Shown: positions 7,885-16,095 of the stretch, one piece after another
Position numbering within the stretch: position 1 is the stretch's first letter
How the letters are laid out: each line of letters begins with the position of its first letter
Source: JASMHC01 sp964476515
Lineage (GTDB): Bacteria > Pseudomonadota > Alphaproteobacteria > Rhodobacterales > Rhodobacteraceae
DNA: 49,972 bases
Assembly (NCBI GenBank): GCA_964476515.1
Contig: CAYZAY010000006.1
Coordinates: 1-49,972 of the forward strand
Reading direction: 5' to 3'
The notes under the pieces: model-generated
Seen by the model: the letters and a program-made list of their open reading frames with translations, nothing else
Databases searched by the model: none
What the model was told of the DNA's origin: nothing
Program-made: the position numbers and the translations under genes

Positions 7885-9186
7885 TTACGCAAGCATCATC
7901 ATCGGGTTTTCGATGTTGTCCTTGATCGCTGTCAGCAGGTTGGCACCAAGTGCGCCGTCGATAACACGGTGATCGACTGACAAGGTTACCGACATCACAG
8001 TTCCAACAGCCAGCTCACCATCTTTGCCGACAATCGGTTTTTTCGCACCAGCGCCAACCGCAAGGATCGCCGCGTGTGGCGGGTTGATGATGGCGTCAAA
8101 GTTGTCGATGCCGAACATGCCGAGGTTCGAGATTGCGAAGCTGCCACCTTGGTATTCGTGCGGTGCCAGTTTACGGTCGCGGGCACGGGCAGCAAGGTCT
8201 TTCATCTGAGCCGACAGATCAGAAAGCGATTTGCTTTCAGCGTCTTGCAGAACCGGAGTGAAGAGACCGCCTTCGATAGCGACGGCAACGGCGACGTCCG
8301 ATTTTTTAAACTTCAGAACCCGATCACCGGCCCAAACGGCGTTTGCGTCAGGCACAGCTTGAAGTGCCAAAGCACAGGCTTTGATGATGAAGTCGTTGAC
8401 CGACAGCTTCACGCCACGGCTTTCGAGCTGTTTGTTCAACTGGCTGCGGAATTTGAGCAGTTCATCCAGTTGAATGTCGCGACGCAGGTAGAAATGCGGA
8501 ACCGACTGCTTTGCTTCGGTCAGACGCGCAGCAATGGTTTTGCGCATGCCGTCTAGCGAAACTTCCCCGAACGGGCGATCTGCGTAGGTCTTGAGAACCA
8601 CATCGGTTGACGGGCCAGTTGCAACCGCCGTTGCAGGGGCAGGCGCGGCCGCTGGGGCCGAAGTTGCCGGAGCTGCTGCAGCCACAGGCTGCGCGGTTGT
8701 GCCTTCGACGTCGGCTTTGATGATACGACCATGTGGACCTGAGCCGGTAACAGTCGAAAGATCCAAACCTTTGTCAGCCGCAATGCGACGTGCCAGAGGC
8801 GTTGCGAATAAACGGCTTCCGTCTGCTGCTGCAGGTGCAGCTGGGGCAGGGGCGGCTTGAGGCCCCGGCTCGGGGGCCGGGGAGTGGGTTTCAGATTTAG
8901 CATCTTCCCCGGCTTGACCCGGGATCTCGCTGGGCATGTCCTCGCCGTCTTCCAAAAGAACCGCGATCAGGGAGTTCACTTTCACCCCTTCGGTGCCTTC
9001 TGCAACAACGATCTTGCCAACAACACCTTCGTCGACGGCTTCAAATTCCATCGTGGCTTTGTCGGTTTCGATCTCGGCGATCAAATCGCCCGACGATACG
9101 GTGTCGCCTTCTTTGACCAGCCATTTGGCCAGTGTACCTTCCTCCATAGTAGGAGACAGGGCGGGCATAAGTACTTCAATTGGCAT
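7885..9186 (-). CDS. pdhC: pyruvate dehydrogenase E2, dihydrolipoamide acetyltransferase
   Basis: Core subunit of the pyruvate dehydrogenase complex, which transfers acetyl groups from lipoate to CoA. 433 residues: one lipoyl domain (residues 1-80, lipoylated lysine in ETDKATME), a flexible linker, the E1/E3-binding domain (LFATPLARRIAADKGLDL), an Ala/Pro-rich linker and the catalytic acyltransferase domain ending in the active-site motif DHRVIDGALGA. The start ATG is preceded by AAGGAG and lies 12 bases after pdhB. The first linker (about residues 84-109) is not the usual Ala/Pro sequence: its DNA contains two palindromes and looks repeat-derived (see separate entry). Confidence 0.97.
   Translation of the reverse strand: MPIEVLMPALSPTMEEGTLAKWLVKEGDTVSSGDLIAEIETDKATMEFEAVDEGVVGKIVVAEGTEGVKVNSLIAVLLEDGEDMPSEIPGQAGEDAKSETHSPAPEPGPQAAPAPAAPAAADGSRLFATPLARRIAADKGLDLSTVTGSGPHGRIIKADVEGTTAQPVAAAAPATSAPAAAPAPATAVATGPSTDVVLKTYADRPFGEVSLDGMRKTIAARLTEAKQSVPHFYLRRDIQLDELLKFRSQLNKQLESRGVKLSVNDFIIKACALALQAVPDANAVWAGDRVLKFKKSDVAVAVAIEGGLFTPVLQDAESKSLSDLSAQMKDLAARARDRKLAPHEYQGGSFAISNLGMFGIDNFDAIINPPHAAILAVGAGAKKPIVGKDGELAVGTVMSVTLSVDHRVIDGALGANLLTAIKDNIENPMMMLA
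8863..8924. repeat. palindromic element inside the pdhC linker
   Basis: Two G/C-rich inverted repeats lie 23 bases apart within the coding sequence: CCCCGG...CCGGGG (8863-8882) and TCCCCGG...CCCGGGA (8906-8924). The pattern 'CCCGG-CTTGA-CCCGGGAT' is the core of a palindromic repeat common between genes in alphaproteobacteria. Here it is read in frame and encodes roughly residues 86-108 of PdhC, between the lipoyl domain and the E1/E3-binding domain. That it derives from an inserted repeat is inference from the base pattern and from the absence of this segment in the parallel lipoyl linker of PdhB. Confidence 0.5.
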
Positions 9187-9198
9187 CGCTATGGCTCC

Positions 9199-10569
9199 TT
9201 AACGGTAGGTGACTTGCTTAACGGCTGCGATCACCTCGTCGGTGGTCACAAGCGCCAGCTTTTCTAGGTTGGCGGCATAAGGCATCGGAACATCTTTGCC
9301 GGTGCAGTTGGTCACTGGTGCATCGAGGTAATCGAACGCTTTCTGCATGATCGTAGCCGAGATGTGGTTGCCGATGGACGCGACTGGGAAGCCTTCTTCG
9401 ACGGTGACACAGCGGTTGGTCTTCATGACAGATGCCAGCACGGTATTGTAATCGATCGGGCGCAGGGTGCGCAGGTCGATGACTTCGGCGCTGATGCCGT
9501 CGTCGGCCAGTTTGTCAGCGGCCTCCAAAGCGTACTGCATGCCGATGCCGAAGCTGACGATGGTCACGTCGGTGCCGGTCCGCCAGATGCGGGCTTTGCC
9601 GAATGGCACGGTGAAATCGTCCATGACAGGTACTTCGAACTGACGACCGTAGAGGATTTCGTTTTCAAGGAAGATCACAGGGTTCTGATCGCGGATCGCT
9701 GATTTCAGCAGACCTTTGGCATCAGACGCCGAATAGGGCATCGCCACTTTCAGACCGGGCACCTGCGCGTACCAAGCCGCGTAATCCTGCGAGTGCTGCG
9801 CACCCACGCGGGCAGCCGCACCGTTGGCACCGCGGAACACGATAGGCGCACCCATCTGACCACCCGACATATAAAGCGTCTTGGCAGCCGAGTTGATGAT
9901 TTGATCAATCGCCTGCATGGCGAAGTTGAAGGTCATGAATTCAACAATCGGGTTCAAACCACCGAACGCCGCGCCGGTTGCGATACCGGCAAAGCCATGT
10001 TCGGTGATCGGGGTGTCGATCACGCGTTTGCTACCGAATTCGTCCAGTAGACCTTGGGAGACCTTATAAGCGCCCTGATATTCGGCGACTTCTTCACCCA
10101 TCAGGAACACGTTTTCGTTGCTGCGCATTTCTTCGGCCATCGCGTCGCGAAGTGCTTCGCGGACGGTCTGGGTTTTCATCTCGGTGCCTTCGGGCCAGTC
10201 CGGTGTCAGATTGGCTTGCGGCGCGATTGGCGCTGCTGGAACCGATGCCGGTGCAGCGGCTGGCGCTTCGGCTGGGGCCGCTTCCGCCGCTGGGGCAGGG
10301 GCGGCAACCACTTCGCTGGCGTCTTCGCCTTCTTCCAGCATCACTGCGATTGGGGTGTTCACCTTCACTGCCTCGGTGCCTTCGGCGACAAGGATCGGAC
10401 CCATTGTGCCTTCGTCGACCGCTTCGAATTCCATCGTCGCTTTGTCGGTTTCGATTTCTGCGATGATCATGCCGCTTGTCACGGTGTCACCCTCTTTTAC
10501 CAGCCATTTGGCTAGGGTGCCTTCCTCCATGGTCGGCGATAGGGCGGGCATCAGAATTTCAGTTGCCAT
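9199..10569 (-). CDS. pdhB: pyruvate dehydrogenase E1 beta with N-terminal lipoyl domain
   Basis: Beta subunit of the thiamine-diphosphate-dependent E1 component. 456 residues: an extra N-terminal lipoyl domain (residues 1-80, ETDKATME) and an Ala/Pro linker precede the standard E1-beta domain (from TQTVREALRDAMAEEM). MGEEVAEYQGAYKVSQGLL and the C-terminal DLRTLRPID / VTVEEGFPVASIG are typical. A lipoylated E1 beta is the rule in rhizobia and Rhodobacterales rather than an accident. The start codon overlaps the stop of the VOC gene by one base (TAATG), giving translational coupling. Confidence 0.97.
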   Translation of the reverse strand: MATEILMPALSPTMEEGTLAKWLVKEGDTVTSGMIIAEIETDKATMEFEAVDEGTMGPILVAEGTEAVKVNTPIAVMLEEGEDASEVVAAPAPAAEAAPAEAPAAAPASVPAAPIAPQANLTPDWPEGTEMKTQTVREALRDAMAEEMRSNENVFLMGEEVAEYQGAYKVSQGLLDEFGSKRVIDTPITEHGFAGIATGAAFGGLNPIVEFMTFNFAMQAIDQIINSAAKTLYMSGGQMGAPIVFRGANGAAARVGAQHSQDYAAWYAQVPGLKVAMPYSASDAKGLLKSAIRDQNPVIFLENEILYGRQFEVPVMDDFTVPFGKARIWRTGTDVTIVSFGIGMQYALEAADKLADDGISAEVIDLRTLRPIDYNTVLASVMKTNRCVTVEEGFPVASIGNHISATIMQKAFDYLDAPVTNCTGKDVPMPYAANLEKLALVTTDEVIAAVKQVTYR

Positions 10570-10961
10570 TATACGTCTCCGTCCTTTGCCGGTGCAATCA
10601 TGCCGACAATATTTCCTTGTCCATCTTCAACATAGGCCGCGCGGCCTATTCCGGGATAATCCATTGGGGGCAGCGCCTCGGCACCGCCGTTGGCCAGTGC
10701 CCAGTCGTAGGTTGCATCGCATTCGGCGACCTCAAAGGTCATCGTGCCGCCACGAACTGCGCTTCCTGCAGGATGCGCGGTATCCGGGCGGCGCGTAAGA
10801 CCGACTGTGCAGCCTTTTCCGTTTCCAACGTCGTTGCCCTCGGCCAAGTGGTACTCCCACTCTTCGGCGCCGGGCATTAGTGAATAGGTCCAGCCGAACA
10901 GACCTGAGTAATAGGTCTTGGCCTTCTCAACATCTACCACAAATATTTCGAAATGAGGCAT
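10569..10961 (-). CDS. VOC (glyoxalase/dioxygenase-fold) protein within the pdh operon
   Basis: 130-residue single-domain vicinal-oxygen-chelate protein. The ATG at 10961 has GGAGG seven bases upstream and lies two bases after the pdhA stop; the stop overlaps the pdhB start. It begins MPHFEIFVVDVEKAKTYYSGLFGW and contains a paired half PGIGRAAYVEDGQGNIVGM, as in uncharacterised glyoxalase-like proteins. No complete metal ligand set can be assigned by eye. Its fixed place between pdhA and pdhB suggests a role tied to the complex or to detoxifying a product of it, but no function is known to me. Confidence 0.85.
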   Translation of the reverse strand: MPHFEIFVVDVEKAKTYYSGLFGWTYSLMPGAEEWEYHLAEGNDVGNGKGCTVGLTRRPDTAHPAGSAVRGGTMTFEVAECDATYDWALANGGAEALPPMDYPGIGRAAYVEDGQGNIVGMIAPAKDGDV

Positions 10962-10963
10962 TC

Positions 10964-11959
10964 TTACGCCTCCGCGTAAATGTCTGTCCAAAGCTCATCA
11001 AGAGCAGGCTCTGGGCTGGATTTCGCGAATTCGGCGCTTTCATTGACGACGGCTTTGATCTCTTTGTCGATCGTTTTCAGTTCGTCTTCGGTGGCGTGCT
11101 TTCCGGTCAGAAGAAGCGAACGAACGGCTTCAATCGGGTCACGCTCTTCACGCATCTTCTGCACTTCTTCGCGGGTCCGGTATTTTGCGGGGTCCGACAT
11201 AGAGTGACCGCGGTAGCGGTAAGTCTTCACTTCAAGGATGTAGGGGCCTTTGCCTGCGCGGCAGTGGGCAACAGCCTTTTCGCTAGCTTCCTTAACCGCA
11301 AGAACGTCCATACCATCAACTACTTCGCCTTTGATACCGAAGGCTTCGCCGCGGGTATAAAGTGCAGGTGTCGAGGTTGAGCGCCGCTGCGCTGTGCCCA
11401 TGGCGTATTGGTTGTTTTCGATCACAAAAATTACTGGCAGATCCCAAAGCGCGGCCATGTTGAAGGTTTCATAAACCTGTCCCTGGTTCGACGCGCCATC
11501 GCCGAAATAGGTAAAGCTTACGTTGTCATTGCCTTTGTATTTGTCAGAAAACGCCAGACCCGCACCAAGTGGAACTTGCGCGCCAACAATGCCGTGACCG
11601 CCGTAGAAATGCTTCTCTTTGCTGAACATGTGCATCGAGCCGCCTTTACCCTTTGAATAGCCACCTTCGCGGCCAGTCAGTTCGGCCATGACGCCGTTGG
11701 GGTCCATGCCACAGGCCAGCATGTGGCCGTGATCGCGGTAGGATGTGATGCGCTTGTCGCCTTCTTTGGTTGCGGCCTCAAGGCCGACAACTACGGCTTC
11801 CTGCCCGATATAAAGGTGACAGAAACCACCGATCAAACCCATGCCGTATAACTGACCTGCTTTTTCCTCGAATCGACGGATAAGCAGCATGTCGCGGTAG
11901 TAACCAAGAAGTTCTTCTGCAGAAACGTTTGGTTTTTTTACGGTTTTTTTGGCGGCCAT
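10964..11959 (-). CDS. pdhA: pyruvate dehydrogenase E1 alpha
   Basis: Alpha subunit of the E1 component; binds thiamine diphosphate and decarboxylates pyruvate. 331 residues from the ATG at 11959 (GGAGG five bases upstream); a start six codons earlier is less likely. The ThDP motif is GDGASNQGQVYETFNMA...ENN, the active-site loop is YRYRGHSMSDPAKYR with the conserved phosphorylation-loop serine and histidine, and GGSMHMF is typical. First gene of pdhA-VOC-pdhB-pdhC, ended by the hairpin at 7822-7858. A LacI-type operator lies 26 bases upstream of the start. Confidence 0.97.
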   Translation of the reverse strand: MAAKKTVKKPNVSAEELLGYYRDMLLIRRFEEKAGQLYGMGLIGGFCHLYIGQEAVVVGLEAATKEGDKRITSYRDHGHMLACGMDPNGVMAELTGREGGYSKGKGGSMHMFSKEKHFYGGHGIVGAQVPLGAGLAFSDKYKGNDNVSFTYFGDGASNQGQVYETFNMAALWDLPVIFVIENNQYAMGTAQRRSTSTPALYTRGEAFGIKGEVVDGMDVLAVKEASEKAVAHCRAGKGPYILEVKTYRYRGHSMSDPAKYRTREEVQKMREERDPIEAVRSLLLTGKHATEDELKTIDKEIKAVVNESAEFAKSSPEPALDELWTDIYAEA

Positions 11960-11985
11960 CGTGTCCTCCACCTCCACTCAATAAA

Positions 11986-12005
11986 ATAGTTTAGCGTTAA
12001 ACTAT
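11986..12005. promoter_or_regulatory. 20-bp dyad upstream of pdhA, LacI-type operator
   Basis: ATAGTTTAGC/GTTAAACTAT at 11986-12005: two 10-base half-sites matching at nine positions and meeting at a central CG, the usual design of LacI-family operators. It lies between the pdhA ribosome site and the probable promoter, so a bound protein would block transcription. The regulator is not in the window. Confidence 0.5.
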
Positions 12006-12101
12006 CCAATACAGGATCAGCGACACTGAGGCGAGAAAAAAATCTGAAATTGGCGCATAACTGTCATGCACCATTCGCAAAGCGATCAAAAAGGCTAAGT
12101 T

Positions 12102-12404
12102 TTACTGGAGTATTATCTCGTTCGGGCGGGCATATCCAAGCACGTCACGCGCTTGTTCGTCCAACAAATCAAGATCAAGAAACGAGTCCGACAGCCGTTC
12201 GGTCAGATTTTCCATCTGATTAATCTCGGCTTTAAGGTTGTCCAGAACGATCCGCTGCTGCAGGATTTCGGCGTTCACCTCGGCACGACGGAACAGGCCG
12301 TACTCACCCTGAACGGCCGCGAAAGCAAAATACAAGCTCGCGGCTAGGGCCACGGCAGAGATACCTAATAGTCGGAATTGTGATCGGGGTTGCGCCTGAT
12401 CCAT
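12102..12404 (-). CDS. ftsB: septum formation initiator FtsB/DivIC-family protein
   Basis: 100-residue bitopic membrane protein of the divisome. One N-terminal transmembrane helix (about residues 12-29, LLGISAVALAASLYFAF), followed by a coiled coil (about residues 40-75) and the conserved end ARDVLGYARPNEII, which matches the C-terminal motif of FtsB-like proteins. It lies between the pdh promoter region and the aldolase terminator and is probably transcribed alone. A perfect 12-bp palindrome, ATGTGCGCACAT (12443-12454), lies in its upstream region. Confidence 0.85.
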   Translation of the reverse strand: MDQAQPRSQFRLLGISAVALAASLYFAFAAVQGEYGLFRRAEVNAEILQQRIVLDNLKAEINQMENLTERLSDSFLDLDLLDEQARDVLGYARPNEIILQ

Positions 12405-12494
12405 ACTGTCAATGTCCTGCCTCGTCGCCTCTGTCGGGCGTTATGTGCGCACATTGGCATATTTTAAGTCTTGAGAGAACAGAAAAGTGCAAAA

Positions 12495-12526
12495 GAAAGG
12501 CCCAGCCGTTTCGGGCCGGGCCTTTC
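12495..12526 (-). terminator. rho-independent terminator of the aldolase gene
   Basis: GAAAGGCCCGGCCC paired with GGCTGGGCCTTTC around a short loop (plus-strand arms 12496-12507 and 12514-12525), followed on the minus strand by TTTTGC. It lies about 20 bases past the aldolase stop. Confidence 0.85.
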
Positions 12527-12544
12527 AGGAAATTCACAGAGATT

Positions 12545-13438
12545 TTAGCCAGCAACAGAAGCGTCGTAGATGCTGTCGATTGTTGAACCAATAGCAGAGT
12601 TGAATTCATCGTCCGATTGCTGCGCCGAAAGACCTTCGGTCAATGCACGGCTAAAGCTGGCGATCATTCCAGAGTTTCGTGACAGACGAGAGTTTGCTTC
12701 TTCACGATCATAACCGCCCGACAGCGCAACAACGCGGATACAGCGTGGGTGGTCAATCGCGGCTTTGTAGTGGTTCGCTGTTTCAGGAAGCGTCAGTTTC
12801 AGCATCACGTTCTGATCTTCGCCTAGCGCATCAAGTTGCTTTAGAAGCTCGGCCAAAAGCAAGTCTTCTGCCTCGGCCTTGTCAGAGATCGAAATGGTGA
12901 CTTCCGGTTCAATGATTGGAACCAGACCGTGGCTTATGATCTGTTTACCAACTTCAAACTGCTGGGCAACGTTCGCAGCGATGCCTTCAGCATTAGCCGC
13001 ATCAATGACCGAGCGCATTTTGGTGCCGAAGATGCCCTTCGAAACGGCCTTTTCCAGCGTCGCATCCAGATCAGGCATCGGCTTCATCAGTTTGACGCCG
13101 TTGGCTTGGTCATCAAGACCTTTATCGACTTTCAGGAACGGAACTACACCGCGATCTTCCCAAAGGAATTGCGCAGCGGGTTTGCCGTTAATGTCGCGAT
13201 CCATGGTCATTTCAAACAGGATCGCACCAACGACTTTGTCACCGGTAAATTCAGGCGCCTGAGCAATCCGTGATCGCATTGCGTGGATCAGATCGAACAT
13301 TTCGTCGTCGCCCGAATAGCTGTCTGCTGACACGCCATAAAGACCAAGTGCTTTCGGTGTCGAACCGCCAGACTGATCCAAGGCCGCAACAAACCCGTTG
13401 CCCGACGTCATTTGTTCGAGTTGTTTCGCATTGCTCAT
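12545..13438 (-). CDS. class I fructose-bisphosphate aldolase
   Basis: Schiff-base aldolase that splits or forms fructose 1,6-bisphosphate in glycolysis and gluconeogenesis. 297 residues. The family start NGFVAALDQSGGSTPKAL is clear, the Schiff-base lysine is in NVMLKLTLP, and the phosphate-binding VALSGGYDREEAN follows; IIEPEV carries a conserved acidic residue. This is the short bacterial class I type, metal-independent, unlike the zinc class II enzyme of E. coli. It lies 108 bases downstream of pgk on the same strand, with a hairpin between them, and ends at its own terminator. Confidence 0.94.
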   Translation of the reverse strand: MSNAKQLEQMTSGNGFVAALDQSGGSTPKALGLYGVSADSYSGDDEMFDLIHAMRSRIAQAPEFTGDKVVGAILFEMTMDRDINGKPAAQFLWEDRGVVPFLKVDKGLDDQANGVKLMKPMPDLDATLEKAVSKGIFGTKMRSVIDAANAEGIAANVAQQFEVGKQIISHGLVPIIEPEVTISISDKAEAEDLLLAELLKQLDALGEDQNVMLKLTLPETANHYKAAIDHPRCIRVVALSGGYDREEANSRLSRNSGMIASFSRALTEGLSAQQSDDEFNSAIGSTIDSIYDASVAG

Positions 13439-13512
13439 AATAGTTTACCGCCTGAAATTGATAATTTCGTTTGTCTTACGACTATAGACACAGGCAACGC
13501 AATGACGGTGGC

Positions 13513-13532
13513 GCTAACAGTGTCCTGTTAGC
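13513..13532. promoter_or_regulatory. inverted repeat between pgk and the aldolase gene
   Basis: GCTAACAG-TGTC-CTGTTAGC, an 8-bp perfect stem with a 4-base loop, 15 bases past the pgk stop. There is no T run on either strand after it, so it is either a transcript-end stabiliser for pgk or an operator for the aldolase gene. Confidence 0.4.
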
Positions 13533-13546
13533 ACCATTCCTATACA

Positions 13547-14725
13547 TTATTGCTCTAGCGCCGCCACACCGGGAAGTGTTTTGCCTTCCATCCATTCAAG
13601 GAATGCGCCCCCGGCTGTCGAGATATAGGTGAAGTCATCCGCAGCGTTTGCTTTGTTCAAAGCCGCCACAGTATCACCGCCACCAGCAACCGAGATCAGC
13701 TTGCCAGCTTTGGACAATTCGGCGGCTTTGGCTGCTGCTGCGTTGGTGGCTGCATCAAACGGTTCGATTTCAAACGCGCCAAGCGGGCCGTTCCAAATTA
13801 GCGTTTTGGCATTTTCCAAAGTGGCCGTAATTTTCGCAACGCTATCGGGACCAGTGTCTAAGATCATCGCATCAGCAGGACAGGCATCAGCAGCGACAGT
13901 TTCGTTTGCTGCATTGGCTGCGAATTCACGCGCCACGACAACGTCACTTGGTAGAATGATTTCGCATCCTGCGATCACAGCTTTGCCAAGGATTTCCAGC
14001 GCTGTGTCGATCATGTCATGTTCCGCCAGCGATTTGCCAACATCAACGCCTTGTGCTGCGATAAACGTGTTTGCCATGCCGCCGCCAATCACAAGGTGAT
14101 CAACCTTATCGACAAGGTTGCCCAGCAGATCGAGCTTCGTTGACACTTTCGCTCCACCCACAACAGCCACAACCGGACGCTCTGGTTTACCCAGCGCTTT
14201 TTCCAACGCTGTCAGCTCTTCTGCCATCAAACGTCCTGAGCAGTTTGGCAAAAGTCGCGCAACGCCTTCGGTGGATGCATGCGCACGGTGGGCCGCTGAA
14301 AACGCATCGTTACAATAGATATCCCCGAGCGAGGCCAAGAACTGCGCCATCATCGGGTCGTTCTTTTCTTCCATGTCAGTGAAGCGGGTGTTCTCAACCA
14401 AAATCACCGCGTCGGATGCTTCAGCCTCGATCAATTCACGCGAAGGGCGCTCAATGAAAACAATCGATCGGCCAAGAACCTGTTCCAACGTGGGAACGGT
14501 GATACGAAGCGACATGTCCGGCACATATTGCCCCTTGGGGCGGCCGAAATGCGCCAGCAATACAGGCTTGCCCCCATTGGCCAAAATATCATCAATTGTC
14601 GGCTTAATCCGCTCGATCCGCGTCGCGTCGGTCACTTTGCCGTCGGCCACCGGAACGTTGATATCCACGCGGGTGACAACGATCTTTCCGTCCAAATCCA
14701 TGTCGTCGAGCGTTTTCCAACCCAT
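13547..14725 (-). CDS. pgk: phosphoglycerate kinase
   Basis: Transfers phosphate between 1,3-bisphosphoglycerate and ADP. 392 residues, the usual length. The N-terminal substrate domain shows RVDINVPV, LLAHFGRPKG and RAHASTEGVARLLP; the nucleotide domain shows GGAKVSTKLDLL, the conserved WNGPLGAFE and the C-terminal VAGGGDTVAAL. AAGGA stands six bases upstream of ATG 14725. It is followed by the class I aldolase, making a small glycolysis/gluconeogenesis unit, and is divergent from the cyclophilin genes. Confidence 0.97.
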   Translation of the reverse strand: MGWKTLDDMDLDGKIVVTRVDINVPVADGKVTDATRIERIKPTIDDILANGGKPVLLAHFGRPKGQYVPDMSLRITVPTLEQVLGRSIVFIERPSRELIEAEASDAVILVENTRFTDMEEKNDPMMAQFLASLGDIYCNDAFSAAHRAHASTEGVARLLPNCSGRLMAEELTALEKALGKPERPVVAVVGGAKVSTKLDLLGNLVDKVDHLVIGGGMANTFIAAQGVDVGKSLAEHDMIDTALEILGKAVIAGCEIILPSDVVVAREFAANAANETVAADACPADAMILDTGPDSVAKITATLENAKTLIWNGPLGAFEIEPFDAATNAAAAKAAELSKAGKLISVAGGGDTVAALNKANAADDFTYISTAGGAFLEWMEGKTLPGVAALEQ

Positions 14726-14854
14726 ATCGCAATTCCTTTTAGCTAATTTCTTTGGCTGGTATTGGCCCGATTAGCGGTCCAACGTCAACTCTGTCTTGGC
14801 ATCCTGTAAAGAAGTGCTTACCAATCCCCCCAGCAAATTTACAGGAGACGCCAA

Positions 14855-15361
14855 ATGGCTGATATCAAAGATCCCGAAAACACTATCCTGATGGAACTAA
14901 AAGACGGCACCGTCACGATTGAACTTTTGCCCGACATCGCCCCGCTGCATTGCGCGCGTATGAAGGAACTGGCGCGTTCGGGTGAATACGACAACGTCGC
15001 ATTCCACCGCGTGATCGAAGGCTTCATGGCCCAGACCGGTGATGTTCAGCACGGCGACATGGAAGACGGCTTTAACCTTCGTATGGCTGGCACAGGCGGA
15101 TCGAGCCTTCCAAACGTTCGGGCCGAATTTTCGGGTATCCCGCACGACCGCGGTACCATTGGAGCGGCGCGTTCGCAGAACCCTGACAGCGCGAACAGCC
15201 AGTTCTTTGTTAACTTCAAAGACAACCACTTCCTGAACCGTCAGTACACCGTCTATGGCCGCGTAGTCGAAGGCATGGAACACGTTGATGCAATCACCCG
15301 AGGCGAGCCACCAGCGAGCCCTGATCGCATGGTCAGCGTAAAAGTTGCCGCAGATGTCTGA
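14855..15361 (+). CDS. cytoplasmic cyclophilin-type peptidyl-prolyl isomerase
   Basis: 168-residue PpiB-type isomerase with no signal peptide. The active-site blocks FHRVIEGFMAQTGD, GTIGAARSQNPDSANSQFFVNF and NRQYTVYGRVVEGME are complete. AGGAG lies seven bases before ATG 14855. It overlaps the next cyclophilin gene by eight bases (start inside the last codons), so the pair is translationally coupled. Confidence 0.95.
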   Translation: MADIKDPENTILMELKDGTVTIELLPDIAPLHCARMKELARSGEYDNVAFHRVIEGFMAQTGDVQHGDMEDGFNLRMAGTGGSSLPNVRAEFSGIPHDRGTIGAARSQNPDSANSQFFVNFKDNHFLNRQYTVYGRVVEGMEHVDAITRGEPPASPDRMVSVKVAADV

Positions 15362-16013
15362 GACAAGACGCCCTAAGCGCGACCGGATCATTGCTCTGGT
15401 CGTCTTTCTGATCGGCGTCGCTCTGGTCGCTGGGTACGGCTTGCGCACGGTAATTGCGCCAGCCACGCCCGAAGAGCCAGAGGCTGCGGCGGCGTCTTCG
15501 ACTTCGACAGGTCAGGCTGATCTGTCCATCATTGTATCGGGCGAAGCGAACGGCACGATCCTAATCGACCTTTACGAAGACATCGCGCCTAAACACGCTG
15601 AACGGATCACGACGCTTGCGTCCGAAGGCGCTTATGACGGTGTTTACTTTCACCGCGTTATCGAAGGCTTCATGGCCCAGACCGGTGATGTTGAATTTGC
15701 CAAGCAAGACGGGGGCAACCTAGCCTTTGCGGGACGAGGTGGTTCAACGTATCCGGAGCTTCCGGCTGAGTTCTCGGAAGTGAACTATGACCGCGGTATC
15801 GTCGGCATGGCGCGTTCGCAAAGCCCTGACAGCGCCAACAGTCAGTTCTTCATCATGTTCGAACCGGGTCCGTTTCTGAACGGCCAATACACCGTGGTCG
15901 GTAAAGTCATCGACGGTATGGACGTGGTCGATACGATCAAGCTAGGCCAAGGCCAAAACGGTGCCGTCATTGGCGAACCCGACATGATGGTGAAAGTCAC
16001 GGTGGTTAAGTAA
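15354..16013 (+). CDS. membrane-anchored periplasmic cyclophilin
   Basis: 219 residues: a basic N-terminus (RRPKRDR), one hydrophobic helix (about residues 15-32), an Ala/Ser-rich linker and a cyclophilin domain with FHRVIEGFMAQTGD and SQSPDSANSQFFIMF. The same folds as its neighbour, so the pair is a tandem duplication split into a cytoplasmic and an exported copy. The start at ATG 15354 overlaps the upstream gene by eight bases; a TTG three codons earlier is less likely. Whether the helix is a cleaved signal or an anchor is not decided by sequence; no AxA site follows clearly. Confidence 0.93.
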   Translation: MSETRRPKRDRIIALVVFLIGVALVAGYGLRTVIAPATPEEPEAAAASSTSTGQADLSIIVSGEANGTILIDLYEDIAPKHAERITTLASEGAYDGVYFHRVIEGFMAQTGDVEFAKQDGGNLAFAGRGGSTYPELPAEFSEVNYDRGIVGMARSQSPDSANSQFFIMFEPGPFLNGQYTVVGKVIDGMDVVDTIKLGQGQNGAVIGEPDMMVKVTVVK

Positions 16014-16064
16014 CCGCACGTCTGCTCACATCCTTGTGTGAGGGGCTATCGCTGTAAACAGTTT

Positions 16065-16095
16065 GGGGCCATCTTCCGGTTAGGAGGATGGCCCC
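16065..16095 (+). promoter_or_regulatory. hairpin burying the ribosome site of the DUF3179 gene
   Basis: GGGGCCATCTTCC (16065-16077) pairs with GGAGGATGGCCCC (16083-16095) across a 5-base loop, 13 pairs with one G-U wobble. The only Shine-Dalgarno, GGAGGA, is inside the right arm and the ATG follows the stem without a gap. Translation would need the stem opened, or the hairpin ends the cyclophilin transcript (TCTTTTCT follows the ATG). Confidence 0.65.

Noticed and set aside
10118..10798. Long plus-strand open frame opposite pdhB and the VOC gene (226 codons)
   Set aside because: It is antisense to two certain genes, rich in Ala/Ser as expected from their third-position bias, and has no recognisable protein.
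12443..12454. Perfect palindrome ATGTGCGCACAT upstream of ftsB
   Set aside because: Short, single copy in what I could scan, and no promoter elements nearby to give it meaning; kept only as a note.
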